A stretch of DNA of 64,000 bases, from positions 503,401-567,400 of the forward strand of contig LNAC01000761.1 of the NCBI GenBank assembly GCA_002007465.1. Reading direction: 5' to 3'. The position numbers and the translations under genes are program-made. The stretch is from Ailurus styani. Its lineage: Eukaryota; Chordata; Mammalia; Carnivora; Ailuridae. Positions within the stretch are counted from its first letter, which is position 1. The number at the start of each line of letters is the position of its first letter. The notes below the pieces were generated by a model. The model did no database searches. It had not been told where the DNA came from and was given only the letters and a program-made list of their open reading frames with translations. Positions 46,256 to 58,200 of the stretch are shown piece by piece.

Positions 46256-46764
46256 CAAATTCATTCGTGTTCTCCTTCCTTGGATGGCATTGCCTCACCA
46301 ACATGTAGAATTTAGAACAAATAAATTTAGTTGGGTTTTACTGGTGGCTACCAGAAATAGTATTCTAGAACTAACTAATTGTCTCTGCTTTATGAAAGCC
46401 TAATAAGGCTCATCTGGACTATTAAATTTTCTGAATACTTGTTAAAACTAGAAATACTGTGATGTTTGAATTTCCCAAGCTAATAAAATGGTAATTGGCA
46501 GAAGATACACAAGTAAAATATATAGTGTAATATCTAAGGAAATATTAGCATAACTTAGATTTTTGCACACTCATGATTTACATAATCATTGGTTTAAATA
46601 GAAAAATCTTAAAAGAAATAAAGTTTGTATTTGTGAAAGTCAAAATTAGTAAGGAGGTTCTGGGAAAGAAATGAGAAATAGAGGAGTAAATCTCTTTTAT
46701 CTTCTATTGATATTAATATCCAATTGCAAAGTACATATAAATTTTCAAAAGCTAAATTAATGGT
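46256..46764. other. Unassigned non-coding stretch
   Basis: Nothing recognised. Confidence 0.5.
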
Positions 46765-47008
46765 TAAGGGAGTGAGCTCTAAAGTTAGACTATGTGTGTT
46801 GAAACAGCTTACCAACTTTCAGCAGGTTATATTATTTCTTTAAGTTACATAGCCTTCTTTTGTTTTTTTATTTGTAACACGGGCATGATAATTACAAATA
46901 ACCAGTGTGACATGGTACGAATGATACAGTTAATACATGAAGTCATTTTGAACTAGTACTCAGCAGAAGTCAGCTGGGTTGTAACACTGCTAATTATTAT
47001 TATCAGCT
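46765..47008 (+). mobile_element. MIR element
   Basis: GGGAGTGAGCTCTAAAGTTA-GAC, TTTCAGCAGGTTATATTATT-TC, TTGTAACACGGGCATGATAA and the ATTATTATTATCAGC end follow sense MIR in order. Confidence 0.75.
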
Positions 47009-47724
47009 CTAAACGTATATTTTAAAATTTGTGGAATCATTACTATATTCCAAACTAGAGTTGATAAAGTGCCAATATATTTGCCTTGACTACACTGCTA
47101 CCAAGTATATTCCAACTAACCTGTAGTATCATCTCTGTGTAAGAGCAACTGGGCTCACTAAGTGCTAAATATAAGAATGCCTAGCAAAGCCATAATACTA
47201 CATTTGAAATCTATAGCAATATCATAATCCCAAGGAGTGGGCTAACATTCAAAGTAATCCCTCTTGGGGAATTAGATATTTATCAGCCAGAAGACATTGC
47301 CTTTGTTGTCAATTATTTTTGAGCTATTCTTCTGGAATTTGCCAGCGACATTTACAAATACATCCACGAGTCAGTAATTGAAGATCTTCATACTTTGAAC
47401 AAGAATTCAATTTGAGAAATCACGCATTTGGAGCCAAGCTTGATGAATGAGTTGGTTAAGACTGGGTGATGAGATTGATTTTGGTGAATGAGTCATAAAT
47501 AGTTCTGAGAGCAATTCCAATATTTGTGGTATTGGCAGCAATCCCTACGTGCCAGGAACTTTGCACAGGACTTGGCATACTGACTCTCCCATATGCCCAG
47601 GATGAATTTAGGGTCATATGACACCTTTTTTTTTTTTTTTTGCACTGATGTTTTTGAATTTTGTGTGAAAAAGCTGCATCCACTAACTTTTATTTACATG
47701 TTATTTTTGAAAATCGGATTTTAA
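47009..47724. other. Unassigned stretch
   Basis: Contains a T17 run at 47625-47641 but no element I can name. A 75-codon minus-strand open frame at 47456-47683 includes a lysine run from the T tract and is not credible. Confidence 0.45.
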
Positions 47725-47889
47725 GAGAAGGTTTTTTTTTTTTTAATTTTGTTTCTTTATTAGAGAGAGAGAGAGCACAAGCAGGGGGAGCTCAGCAAGG
47801 AGGCTGATGTGGCATTTGATTCCAGGACCCTGGGGTCATGATCTGAACCGAAGGCAGATGCTTACCCTACTGAGCCACCCAGATGTCCC
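47725..47889 (-). mobile_element. CAN-SINE with internal deletion, 17-bp duplication
   Basis: Perfect duplication TGAAAATCGGATTTTAA (47708-47724 and 47890-47906). The tail, a short GA run and AGCAGGGGGAGCTCAGCAAG are followed by the head. The segment carrying most of the central palindrome is missing. Confidence 0.95.
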
Positions 47890-47906
47890 TGAAAATCGGA
47901 TTTTAA

Positions 47907-49103
47907 ACATATGTCAGAAAGGGGCAGGAGTTGAGTGATGCTTTCTTGGCACTTTAAGTTGTCTGCTGGTGAGGAGCTGGGGAGGGGAGGAGGTATTTCA
48001 TTCATGCACAGGTTTGGAGCTGCCTCACAAAGGGACAATGAGGGCATGGTATGAAAAGAAAGGCAAGCATCACCCCAGGAAGGCTGGGAGGAATTTTGCA
48101 TGATAAAAACCAGTTTCCCAGGTCCCTGGAGAGAGCAATTGTAAGGGAAGGAGCTTTGAGGCACACAGTTATTGGGCCTCCCTTAGCTATGTGACATTCC
48201 CCTAAGGACACATTGTCTTCTGGCCACCTTCATGCTTGACTTGAACTCTTTCAGTCTTGAGACAAGAAAGGCGTGGATGCTTCTTTATGCCATTTTTCCC
48301 AAATGAATGTGCTCCAATTTAACCCTTAAAACATATAACTAAAGTTAAAAAATTAAGTGCAGGTTAAAGATATCCCAAGCCCTTAAAAAACCCACTTGAA
48401 AACACCAGATACTTTATTGCCTTATCTGTGTTGTACTGCTTTGCCTTTTGTGGCTCTGTTTGTAATTACCCTTCCAGTGACCCTCTTCATTGTTGCTCCC
48501 ATAATAGTCACTGTTTTCAGGGGAATTGGGTAAAAGAAGTCAGACTGTGCTGTGAATGAAGCACTTCTCCAACCCTATTAATTTGCTGATGGATGAGGTG
48601 ATGTCTTTTGGCCACTTGCTGAGGCGTGGTGGAGAGGCTGCCTAGTCAGTCACCCAGAGAGCCACTGTTGTCCGCAAGCTCTCAGGCAGTGGTTGTAAAT
48701 GAGGTGCCTCTGTGACCTGTTTCTTTAATGCCTGATCAAGCCTTTATGTGAGGCACCATATTTCTTTCTTCCTGACTACTGGCATCAAAGTCTCCTTCTA
48801 AGCTAGTGTCTCCACGGCCAGAATCAGGCTGGCTTTCTCTCCCAGAAAATCTGTTTCTTTCCCTACAAAAAGAGGGCCTCAGTTTCCCTACACGTGATTT
48901 AAAACTAATCTAGGCATCCTTGACATGTATGGTATACCTCAGCTGCTGTTCGCCTTGATAGAAAATAAAGAATCTTTACTTCAAACTGCTTTCTTAGATG
49001 TTGGATTTGATTGTGTACACCTTTCTTCCTACATGGAGAACATCTAATGGAGGCATAGTGAAAACTGAGTCCATGCTTGTTATTTGCTTCATCGGAGACT
49101 TTT
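47907..49103. other. Unassigned non-coding stretch
   Basis: No repeat recognised. The segment 48392-48461 is the source-like copy of the stray sequence found at 45849-45916. GC is mildly raised between 48590 and 48870. Confidence 0.45.
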
Positions 49104-49266
49104 TTTTTAAGAAAAGGAACACAAGCAGGGGGAGTGGGAGAGAGAGAGAGAGAAGCAGGCTCCTTGCCAAGCAGGGAGCCCGATGTGGGGCTCAATCCCA
49201 GGACCCCAGGATCATGACCCGAGCCAAAGGCAGATGCTTAACCAACTGAGCCACCCAGGTGCCCCT
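49104..49266 (-). mobile_element. CAN-SINE, tail-truncated
   Basis: A 10-bp duplication GGAGACTTTT (49094-49103 and 49267-49276). Poly-T then leads directly into AAGAAAAGGAACACAAGCAG, so the usual AAAGATTTTATTTATT segment is absent. Head and core are intact. Confidence 0.93.
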
Positions 49267-49276
49267 GGAGACTTTT

Positions 49277-49769
49277 CTTAATCACTGGCTTTTCAGTAAA
49301 GCACTTTACGTATGCTGCCCTTAGGAGTTCAGTACTCATTCGTGTTTAGGGAAGCCAACAAATACCTAAAAAGAGATTTGTGCTAGTAGAAATTTTATAT
49401 GAAAAGGAATATTAACTCAGTTAAGTGATAAGCTTTGAACAGTTTTTACTTCTTAAAAAAAAGCCATGAAATCAGGCGTGGAGGGTGCTTACCGCTTTTA
49501 TAGCAATGATGTGGGAGTTCATTATTTGGGAGGGAGTCATAAGGGGAGCGGCAGCTGTTATAATTTATAAATGTTTGTTTTCCCTTTTGGATTGAATCCA
49601 CAGTGTCAGGAAGAACACTGGCTTACAAGGAGCTGCATTGATTTACAAGGAGACCTTTTGGAATTATAATGACAGCAAGGGTTTGGGAAACTATCCCATG
49701 GATTTTGCATGCTGTTTCTGCTGCTTACATATTGGATAATCTTGGGAAAGTTAAAACTCCGTTTCCTCA
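49277..49769. other. Unassigned non-coding stretch
   Basis: No confident element. An A-rich patch near 49770 marks the start of the L1 match. Confidence 0.45.
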
Positions 49770-50276
49770 AAAAAAATAAAAAATGGATTAAGATTTTGAA
49801 TAGACATTTCTCGAAAGAAGACATAGAATGGTCAAAAAGCACATGGAATATGTTAAACATCACTAGTCCTTAGGGAAATGGAAATCAAAACCACAATGAG
49901 CTATCAATTTTTACCCATCAGAATGGATAGTATCAGAGATAAAAAGGAAAACAACAAGTGCAATGAGAATGAGAAATTAGAACCCTTGTGCATTGCTGAT
50001 AGGAATGTAAAATGGTCCAGCCAGTGCAGAAAAGTTTGGCTCGAAATGTTCAATGTGGAATTACCATAGGGTTCACCGATTCCACTTTTAGGTATTTACC
50101 TAAAATAACTGAAAGCCAGGACTCAGATACTTGTACATCAATATTCAGAGCAGCATTATTCACAAAGGCCAAAAGGTACAAAAAACTTAAATGTTCATTT
50201 ATCCATGAGTGAATAAACAGACTGTGATTTATACACATACTGGAATATTGTTCAGCCTTAAAAAGAATGGAATTCT

Positions 50277-50464
50277 GGACATTTGGGTGGCTCAGTCAGT
50301 TAAGTGTCTGCCTTCAGCTCAGGTCATGATCCTAGGGTCCTGGGATCGAGTCCTGCATTGTGCTCTCTGCTCTGCGGGGCATCTGCTTCTCCCTCTATCC
50401 CTCCCCCTTCTTGTAATCTCTCTCTCTCTCTCTCTCTCTCAGATAAATAAATAATCTTTAAAAA
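50277..50464 (+). mobile_element. CAN-SINE, caniform type, inside L1
   Basis: An 11-bp duplication AATGGAATTCT (50266-50276 and 50465-50475). Head GGACATTTGGGTGGCTCAGT, older TTAAGTGTCTGCCTTCAGC variant, and (CT)n at 50418-50440. Confidence 0.96.
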
Positions 50465-50702
50465 AATGGAATTCTGATACATACTACAATATGGGTAAAC
50501 TTTGAAAACTATGCTGAGATAACTAAGCCAGACATAAAGGGACAAATATTATATGATGCCACTTATATTAGTTACCTCAAATAGGCATATACATAGATAT
50601 GGACAGTAGGAAAAAGGTAATTAGGGGCTAAGAGAAGTGGGAAGTTCTTGTTTAGTGAGGGCACCGTTTTGTTCGGGATAATGAAAAATTTCTAGAAATG
50701 GA

Positions 50703-50898
50703 AAGCAGGGTGGCTCAGTGGGTTAAAGCCACTGCCTTCGCCTCAGGTCGTGATCTCAGGGTCCTGGGATTGAGTCCCGCATCGGGCTCTCTGCTCAGCA
50801 TTGGAGCCTGCTTCCCCTTCTCCCTCTGCTTGACTCTGCCTATTTGTGATCTCTTTCTCTCTCTGTCAAATAAATAAATAAAATATATATATAAAAAA
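50703..50898 (+). mobile_element. CAN-SINE, mustelid-type, slightly 5'-truncated, inside L1
   Basis: AGAAATGGAAAG (50694-50705) and AGAAATGGAGAG (50899-50910) are the duplication. The head lacks its first bases (starts at GCAGGGTGGCTCAGTGGGTT). Tail reads AAATAAATAAATAAAATATA. Confidence 0.95.
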
Positions 50899-51010
50899 AG
50901 AAATGGAGAGGGGTTGGTGGTTGCAGGATATTGTAAATGTATTTAATGCCACTGAATTCTACACTTTAAAATGGTTGAGTAATAAACTTCAGGTATATGT
51001 TCTCACAATT

Positions 51011-51562
51011 TAAAAGTCCCCTCAATTTCCTTCTCAATAAAATTAGAATTCACCTTTCATATGTTTAAGAATTACATAAAGAAAACAAAAACACATCTCT
51101 TACATTGGGTAATATCTTAGGACTAGAGGAGAAGATTTCCAAAAATGTAGCTTATGAAAAGCAGAGAAATGGAAATAAGTCTTTTCCTGGATTTATGGAA
51201 TGAATTACTAGATTAGGCAAGTTGTACTTAAAGCCAGTCCTACCCATGTATTTTTCAGTTGAGTAAATACACTTATTACTCTTTTCTTGCCTTTGTTCCC
51301 TCAGTTTGGGTCACTTGGGTTTTCATTTATTGTAATTATTCTTTATAGAGTAGCCATTTACTAAACATTAATTAATATTCCCTTATGTCAATAGCTGAGA
51401 CAGAATCATCTCTCCCCAACTCCATTCATTTAACTCAGGGCTAATTCCCTATGCTCTTAATTAAAAGAAAATAAAAATGTATGATGATGAGGGCTATACT
51501 GTCAGAGAAGGTGAGAATGAAAGCAGTCATCAACATTTTCATCTTCTAAAATATCACATTCA
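51011..51562. other. Unassigned non-coding stretch
   Basis: Nothing recognised. AT-rich. Confidence 0.5.
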
Positions 51563-51758
51563 GGGGTGCCTGGGTGGCTCAATGGGTTAAAGCCTCTGCC
51601 TTCGGCTCAGGTCAGGATCTCAGGGTTCTGGGATCGAGTCCCGCATTGGGCTTCCTGCTCAGCGGGGAGCCTGCTTCCCCATCTCTCTCTGCCTGCCTCT
51701 CTGCCTACTTGTAATTTCTCTCTCTGTCAAATAAATAAAGAAATTAAAAAAAATCCTT
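51563..51758 (+). mobile_element. CAN-SINE, mustelid-type, full length
   Basis: Perfect 15-bp duplication AAAATATCACATTCA (51548-51562 and 51759-51773). Complete structure with TTAAAGCC variant and TGCCTACTTGTAATTTCT tail. Confidence 0.97.
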
Positions 51759-51773
51759 AAAATATCACATTCA

Positions 51774-52654
51774 TTCTCTGAATTCCTGAAGCAAAGAAAA
51801 GGTGCAGTTCAATCTTGAGGGACGAATGGGTAGTTAATATTTTGTTTATAGGAGACTACTATTGCATCATACTCATATTAGAGTCTTTGTATCCTCCCTG
51901 TTCACCAATGAAAGCCATTTGAGCCATATGACATTAAGATTGTATAGTGAAGTCTCAGTCACAGACTGTGACTACTTAACAAACCTTAAAAGGATGTGTT
52001 CTCTACAAAGAAATCAGTTATTTTAAAGCCTTTAGAATATAGCTGAAAGTCAAGAAAGAAATACCATATTCTCAGCACATGGTATACGAGGCCAATGCAC
52101 TCAAGCTCTCTATCAGAACCCATTTGTACTTAAAAGTTATAGATGTTTTGACTGAGTATGGTTATCTGTCCTTTGGACATTCTGGAGCAAATTACATTTC
52201 AGATAAATATTTGTATACTGACAGCATGTTACCTGACGGATGGTTCAAGATGGATTTGGCAGGATGGTTTAAGTGTGTCAAAAGTACAATCTTCTGGGGC
52301 TATATTTCGAATATCCCTAGTAGATCCAGAGACTTAGCAAATTCCTTAAGAGCTTAATAGATTTCATCCTCAATACCTCTATATTCAATTGCCAAGGATT
52401 TACTTGGTGTCTCTAGTAAGCAAGGCATTGCTCTAGTCACTTTTGGATAGAAGATGAAAAATTTATAGTTCCTGCCTTTAAGTCATTTGGAAGAGGCTGC
52501 TATCTTAAGTATGTCTTTTCAGAAAGAAAGGAAATAAGCTTAATTAAAATGGCTCTTCTAAAAATTGTTACTTAATATTAATACTTGAACTCTGAGAAAA
52601 GTCAACTTTCTTAAATGTGCAATTCCTCAAGAATTTTTGAGATTTTGTAATTTT
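51774..52654. other. Unassigned stretch with a possible old-repeat scrap
   Basis: The part around 52395-52500 (TACTTGGTGTCTCTAGTAAG-CAAGGCATTGCTCTAGTCAC) recalls the mammalian 'cctactatgtgccaggcactg' repeat texture. The rest is unassigned. Confidence 0.4.
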
Positions 52655-53048
52655 TTAAAAAGTATTTTCCATGCCCAGTGTGGGGATTAAACTCACGAAT
52701 CGGGCGCCTGGGTGGCTCAGTGGGTTAAAGCCTCTGCTTTCGGCTCAGGTCATGATCTCAGCGTCATGGGATCGAGGCCCGCATCGGGCTCTCTGCTCGG
52801 CAGGGAGCCTGCTTCCTCCTCTCCCTATCTCTCTGCCTGCCTCTCTGCCTACTTGTGATCTCTCTCTCTGTGTCAAATAAATAACTAATAAAAAATCTTT
52901 AAAAAAAAAAAAATACACGAATCTAAGATCAAGAGTCACATGTTCTACTGACTGAGCCAGCCAGTCACCCAAAGGTNTAAAAAAAAATAAACTCACGAAT
53001 CTAAGATCAAGAGTCACATGTTCTACTGACTGAGCCAGCCAGTCACCC
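52655..53048 (-). mobile_element. Old short-type SINE, split by a younger SINE and an assembly join
   Basis: AAAAAGTATTTTCCATGCCC-AGTGTGGGGATTAAACTCAC on the left and GATCAAGAGTCACATGTTCT-ACTGACTGAGCCAGCCAG on the right are the two halves of the short ancient SINE on the minus strand. A plus-strand SINE sits between them and the right half appears twice around an N. Confidence 0.85.
52701..52913 (+). mobile_element. CAN-SINE, mustelid-type, inside an older SINE
   Basis: Head CGGGCGCCTGGGTGGCTCAG, TTAAAGCC variant, core, CT-rich tail and poly-A (52901-52913). TAAACTCACGAAT (52688-52700) reappears in full only after the N (TAAACTCACGAATC near 52988). This is the expected duplication. Confidence 0.95.
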
Positions 53049-53054
53049 AAAGGT
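52917..53054. other. Assembly join: about 60-bp direct repeat around one N
   Basis: 52917-52976 and 52994-53054 carry the same SINE half-sequence around the N at 52977. The second copy, reading poly-A then TAAACTCACGAATC, looks like the correct 3' junction of the SINE insertion. Confidence 0.88.
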
Positions 53055-53713
53055 TTTATAATACTCGAGAAGGATATGGTACAGGATATGACCCTTTTTC
53101 TTGGGGAGAAAAGGGGATTTGGTAAAATATATATATATCTGAAAAGAGTTGAACAAGGACTTGCTAAACATCATTTTTTTAACCTGGAATCCATGAATCA
53201 TTTCTATTATACTCACAGTCTTTGTTAAAAAAAAAAAGGATATTTGAGAATCAGAAAGTAGTAGATTGGGCCTGCTGGTAATCTGGGTTTTAAATTTTCT
53301 TCCTAAAAGATTCTTAGGCATACTAGAGCTTGCAAATCTCTCCTCTAGATCAAGATGAGCAAAATGTCTGTATTAATCATGTGTCTATAGCCAGATTAGA
53401 ATGGATTGACAAAATATTTCAGTTATTTCTTTCTGCTTTAATTAGAAATGATTATCCTGACTTCTTTTCATAGAACTTTTAGAGGGAAAACATACTTGAG
53501 ATACTAGTGTGTCTTTTTTTACCTGATACTTAATGTTTTATCCACGTGCTACCTCCTCTTCAAATGCCTAGAATGCTGCATGCTCATGGCCTTGGAAAAG
53601 GATGTGATAGAATAGGAAAAAGAAAAAAAAAGTGTCTTCTCAATGATGTTGGTATTTTAAAAGCTAAACTCCATAGGGGAATCAAGCTAATCTTGATTTA
53701 TAGTAGAATAAAT
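53055..53713. other. Unassigned non-coding stretch
   Basis: No recognised element. Small TA run at 53129-53140. Confidence 0.5.
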
Positions 53714-53904
53714 TAGTGGTTCTCAAATTTAGTTGTATCAGAATTCTCTGGATAGCTTTTCAATCCTGGATGGCTCTACCTTTCTCCCATTCCCAGATAC
53801 AGCCATCTTTTGGATCTGTATGTTGGAAGATGGCCTTTTTTTTTTTTTAAGTCTCAGGTGATGCAGATTTTGTTCATGTAGGAAATATAGTTTGAGAATT
53901 GCAT
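53714..53904 (+). mobile_element. MER5A-like hAT-Charlie remnant
   Basis: AGTGGTTCTCAAATTTAGTT-GTATCAGAATTCTCTGGA at the left and TCAGGTGATGCAGATTTTGT ... GTTTGAGAATTGCATG at the right match MER5A ends. The 8-bp flanks AATAAATT and AATAAATA fit a hAT duplication. Confidence 0.85.
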
Positions 53905-54469
53905 GAATAAATATTGGAAAATAATGGGTTTGAGGAGGATGTAATTTCCTCTTCCCACATCTACACCTCCCTCATTCACCGCAGTCTGACAGACCAGAAG
54001 AGATCACCTCAACTGAGAGAGAGAGAAAATGAGAGATGATGTGATCAAGAGGAGACAGCAAAATCCAAGTTGGTGTGTGTGATCTGAGAAAAAAGCAGAT
54101 TACCTGCTGGCAAGGATGTAATGGGACCTAAATTGGCTGTACAGTGAGTCCTGGCAGGCAGAACCTTGGGCACAATGATAGTTGTGTTAATAGTGTGTAA
54201 TGGTAGTTAATGCCCTAGGCAAGTATGGAATATGCAACATGAGTCCCATCACCCAAGGCTTAGAATTATGGACAAAATTATTTGCCAATACAAAATTGTT
54301 TGGATTGGCAAAGGCCTGGTGGACCATCAAGGTCACTACCAAATAAATCTTCATAAATTTAAATCTTCATAACTCTAAAGGTTCATGTCTGAGGACCAGT
54401 CTGGTGAATACTTGTTTTAGGAATTAGTTTTAAGTGTAGAAACATTTGAGAATCAGGTGGTTCTTTCCT
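53905..54469. other. Unassigned non-coding stretch
   Basis: No recognised element. A GA-rich patch lies at 54018-54032, and AAATAAATCTTCATAAATTT repeats itself partly at 54340-54370. Confidence 0.45.
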
Positions 54470-54567
54470 CTCTCTCTCTCTCTCTCTCTGCCTGCCTCTC
54501 TGCCTACTTGTGATCTCTCTCTCTCTCTCTCTGTGTCAAATAAATAAATAAAATCTTAAAAAAAAAA
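54470..54567 (+). mobile_element. CAN-SINE 3' end, 5'-truncated
   Basis: (CT)n, CTGCCTGCCTCTCTGCCTAC-TTGTGATCTC, then GTCAAATAAATAAATAAAAT and poly-A. The tRNA-derived half is missing. Confidence 0.92.
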
Positions 54568-54990
54568 GACACAAAAGAAAACAAGAGTAAAACAAAGCAT
54601 AGAACTACTAAGATTTCCATTCTTCAGCTGTTAGCATCCCACACTGGCACTAAAATGTCTCTACATGTATTAAGTGATGACATGAAATTGAATTCATCAG
54701 TTTGTTGCCTTATTGTAATGGATTTAATGAAAATCAAGATACAGTTAGATCCTGATATTGCACAATGATAAAAGAGGGAAAGGTTTACTTGTGGCAAATC
54801 TATTTTTTTAATTAACATATAATGTATTATTTGTTTCAGGGGTACAGGTCTGTGAGTCATCAGTCTTACACAATTCACAGCACTCAGCATAGCACATACC
54901 CTCCCCAGTGTCCATCCCCAGCCACCCTTTCTCCCCCACCCGCTTTCCACTCCAGCAACCCTCAGTTTGTTTCCTGAGATTAAGAGTCTC

Positions 54991-55216
54991 TTATGGTGTG
55001 TGTCGCTCTCTGGTTTCATCTTGTTTAATTTTTCCCTCCCTTCCCCTATGATCCTCTGTCTTATTTCTCAAATTCCTCATACCAGTGAGATCATATGATA
55101 ATTGTCTGTCTCTGATTGACTTATTTCACTTAGCATAATACCCTCCAGTTCCATCCACATTTTTGCAAATGGCAAGATTTTGGGGTTTTTTTTGGATGGT
55201 TGCATAATATTCCTGT

Positions 55217-55252
<36 letters not shown>

Positions 55253-58200
55253 CACATCTTTATCCATTCATCTGTTGATGGACATCTAGGCTCTTTCCAC
55301 AGTTTGACTATTGTGGACATTGCTGCTGTAAACATTCAGGTGCATGTGCCCCTTCAGATCACTACATTTGTATCTTTAGGGTAAATACCCAGTAGTGCGA
55401 TTGCTGGGTCGTAGGGTAGCTCTATTTTCAACTTTTTGAGGAACCTCTGTACTGTTTTCCAGAGTGGCTGCACCAGCTTGCATTCCCACCAACAGTGTAG
55501 GAGGGTTCCTCTTTCTCCACAGCCTCACCAACATCTCTCGTTTCCTGACTGGTTAATTTTAGCCATTCTGACAAGGTGTGGTATCTCACTGTGGTTTTGA
55601 TTTGTATTTCTCTGATGCTGAGTGATGTTGAGCACTTTTTCATGTGTCTGCTGGCCATTTGGATGTCTTTGCAGACATGCCTGTTCATGTTTCCTGCCTG
55701 TTTCTTGATGGGATTATTTGTTCTTTGGGTGTCGAGTTTGATAAATTCTTTATAGATTTTGGATACTAGCCCTTTATCTGGTATGACATTTGCAAATATT
55801 TTCTCCCATTCTGTAGGTTGTCTTTTGGTTTCATTGACTGTTTCCTTTGCTGTGCAAAAGCTTTTGATCTTGATGAAGTTCTAATAGTTCATTTTTGCCC
55901 TTGCTTCCCTTGCCTTTGGCGATGTGTCTAGGGAGAAGTTGGGGCGGCCAAGGTCACAGAGGTTGTTGCCTGTGTTCTCTTCAAGGCTTTCAATGGATTC
56001 CTATCTCACATTGGGATCTTTCATCCATTTTGAGTCTATATTTGTATGTGGTGTAAGGAAATGGTCCAGTTTCATTCTTCTGCATGTGGCTGTCCAATTT
56101 TCTCAACACCATTTGTTGAAGAGACTGTCTTTTTTCCTTTGGATGTTCTTTCCTGCTTTATTGAAGATTAGTTGACCATGAAGTTGGGGGTCTGGGCCTC
56201 TATTCTGTTCCATTGATCTATGTGTCTGTTTTTGTGCCAGTACCATACTCTCTTGATGATTACTGCTTTGTAATAGAGCTTGAAGTCTGGAATTGGGATG
56301 CCACCAACTTTGGTTTTCTTTTTCAACATTCCTCTGGCTATTCAAGGTCTTTTCTGGTTCCATACAAATTTTAGGATTATTTGTTCCATTTCTTTGAAAA
56401 AAGTTGATGGTATTTTGATAGGGATTGCTTTAAATGTGTAGATTGCTCTAGGTAGCATAGACATTTTCACAATATTTGTTCTTCTAATCCATGAGCATGG
56501 AATGTTTTTCCACTTCTTTGTGTCTTCCTCAATTTCTTTCATCAGTGTTTTGTAGTTTCCTGAGTACACCTTTGTTGCCTCTTTGGTTAAGTTTATTCCT
56601 TGGTATCTTATGGGTTTGGATGCAATTGTAAATTGGATCGACTCCTTAGTTTCTCTTTCTTCTGTCTTGCTGTAGGTGTATAGAAATGCAACTGATTTCT
56701 GTGCTTTGATTTTTTATCCTGACACTTGACTGAATTCCTGTATGAGTTCTAGCAGTTTTGGGGTGGAGTCTTTTGGGTTTTCCACATAAAGTGTCATATC
56801 ATCTGCAAAGAGTGAGAGTTTGACTTCTTCTTTGCCAATTCGGATGCCTTTTATTTCTTTTTGTTGTCTGATTGCTGAGGCTAGGGCTTCCAGTACTATG
56901 TTGAATAGCAGTGGTAATAGTGGACATCCCTGCTGGGTTCCTGACCTTAGGGGAGAAGCTCTCAGTTTTTCCCCATTGAGAATGATACTTGCTGTGGATT
57001 GTTCATATACGGCTTTGATGATATTGAGGTATATACCCTCTATCCCTATACTATGAAGAGTTTTGATCAAGAAAGGATGCTTTACTTTGTCAAATGCTTT
57101 TCAGCATCTATTGAGAGGGTCTTATGGTTCTTATTCTTTCTTTCATTAATGTATTGTATTACATGGATTGATTTGCTGATGTTGAACCAACCTTGCAGCC
57201 CAGGAATAAATTCTACTTGGTCATGGTGAATAATCCTTTTAATGTACTGTTGGATCCTATTGGCTAGTGTTTAGGTGAGAATTTTTGCATCCATGTTCAT
57301 CAAGAATATTGGTTTGTAATTCTCCTTTTTGATGGGGTCTTTGTCTGGTTTTGGGATCCAGGTAATGCTGGCCTCATAAAATGAGTTTGGAAGTTTTCCT
57401 TCCATTTCTATTCTTTGGAACAGTTTCAGGAGAATAGGTATCATTTCTTCAGTAAATGTTTGGTAGAATTCCCCTGGGAAGCTGTCTGGAAACTGGGCTC
57501 CTGTTTGTTGGGAGACTTTTGATGACTGCTTCAATCTCCTTACTGATCATGGGTCCATTCAGGTTTTCTGTTTCTTTTTGGTTCAGTTTTGGTAGTTTAT
57601 ATGTCTCTAGGAATGCATCCATTTCTTCCAGATTGTCAAATTTGCTGTTGTAGAGTTGCTCATATTATTTTGTTATAATTATTTGTATTTCTTTGGTGTT
57701 GGTTGTGCTCTCTCCTCTTTCATTCATGATTGTATTAATTTGGGTCCTTTCTCTCTCCTTTTTGATAAGTCTGGCCAGGGATTTTATCAATCTTTTTAAT
57801 TCTTTCATAGACCCAACTCCTAGTTTTGTTGATTTGCTCTACTGTTCTTTTGGTTTCTGTTTCATTGATTTCTGCTCTGATCTTTGTTATTTCTCTTCTC
57901 CTCCTGGGTTTAGGCTTTCTTTGCTGTTTTTTCTCCAGCTCCTTGAGGTATAGGGTTAGGTTGTGTACCTCAGACCTTTCTTGTTTTTTGAGAAAGGCTT
58001 GTATTGCTATATACCTTCCTCTCAGGATGACTTTGCTGTGTCCCAAAGATTTTGAACAGTTGTATTTTCATTTCCATTTCTTTTCATGAATTTTTAAATT
58101 CTTCTTTAGTTTCCTGGTTAACCCATTCATTCTTTAGTAGGATGTTCTTTAGCCTCCATGTATTTGAGTTCTTTCCAACTTTCTTCTTGTGACTGAGTTC

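Larger units (their letters stand above)
49770..51010 (+). mobile_element. Old L1 ORF2 C-terminus and 3' UTR, split by two SINEs
   Basis: GAATAGACATTTCTCGAAAG, GGGAAATGGAAATCAAAACC, CTGATAGGAATGTAAAATGG, AGAGCAGCATTATTCACAAA and CATACTGGAATATTGTTCAG are the classic sense L1 ORF2 tail, followed by 3' UTR to about 51010. Translation is broken by several indels. Removing the two SINEs (50277-50464, 50703-50898) leaves a collinear L1 of about 860 bp. Confidence 0.9.

Noticed and set aside
47456..47683. Candidate retrocopy beside a T17 run
   Set aside because: The poly-T lies at the wrong end for the open frame's orientation and no parent gene is recognisable.
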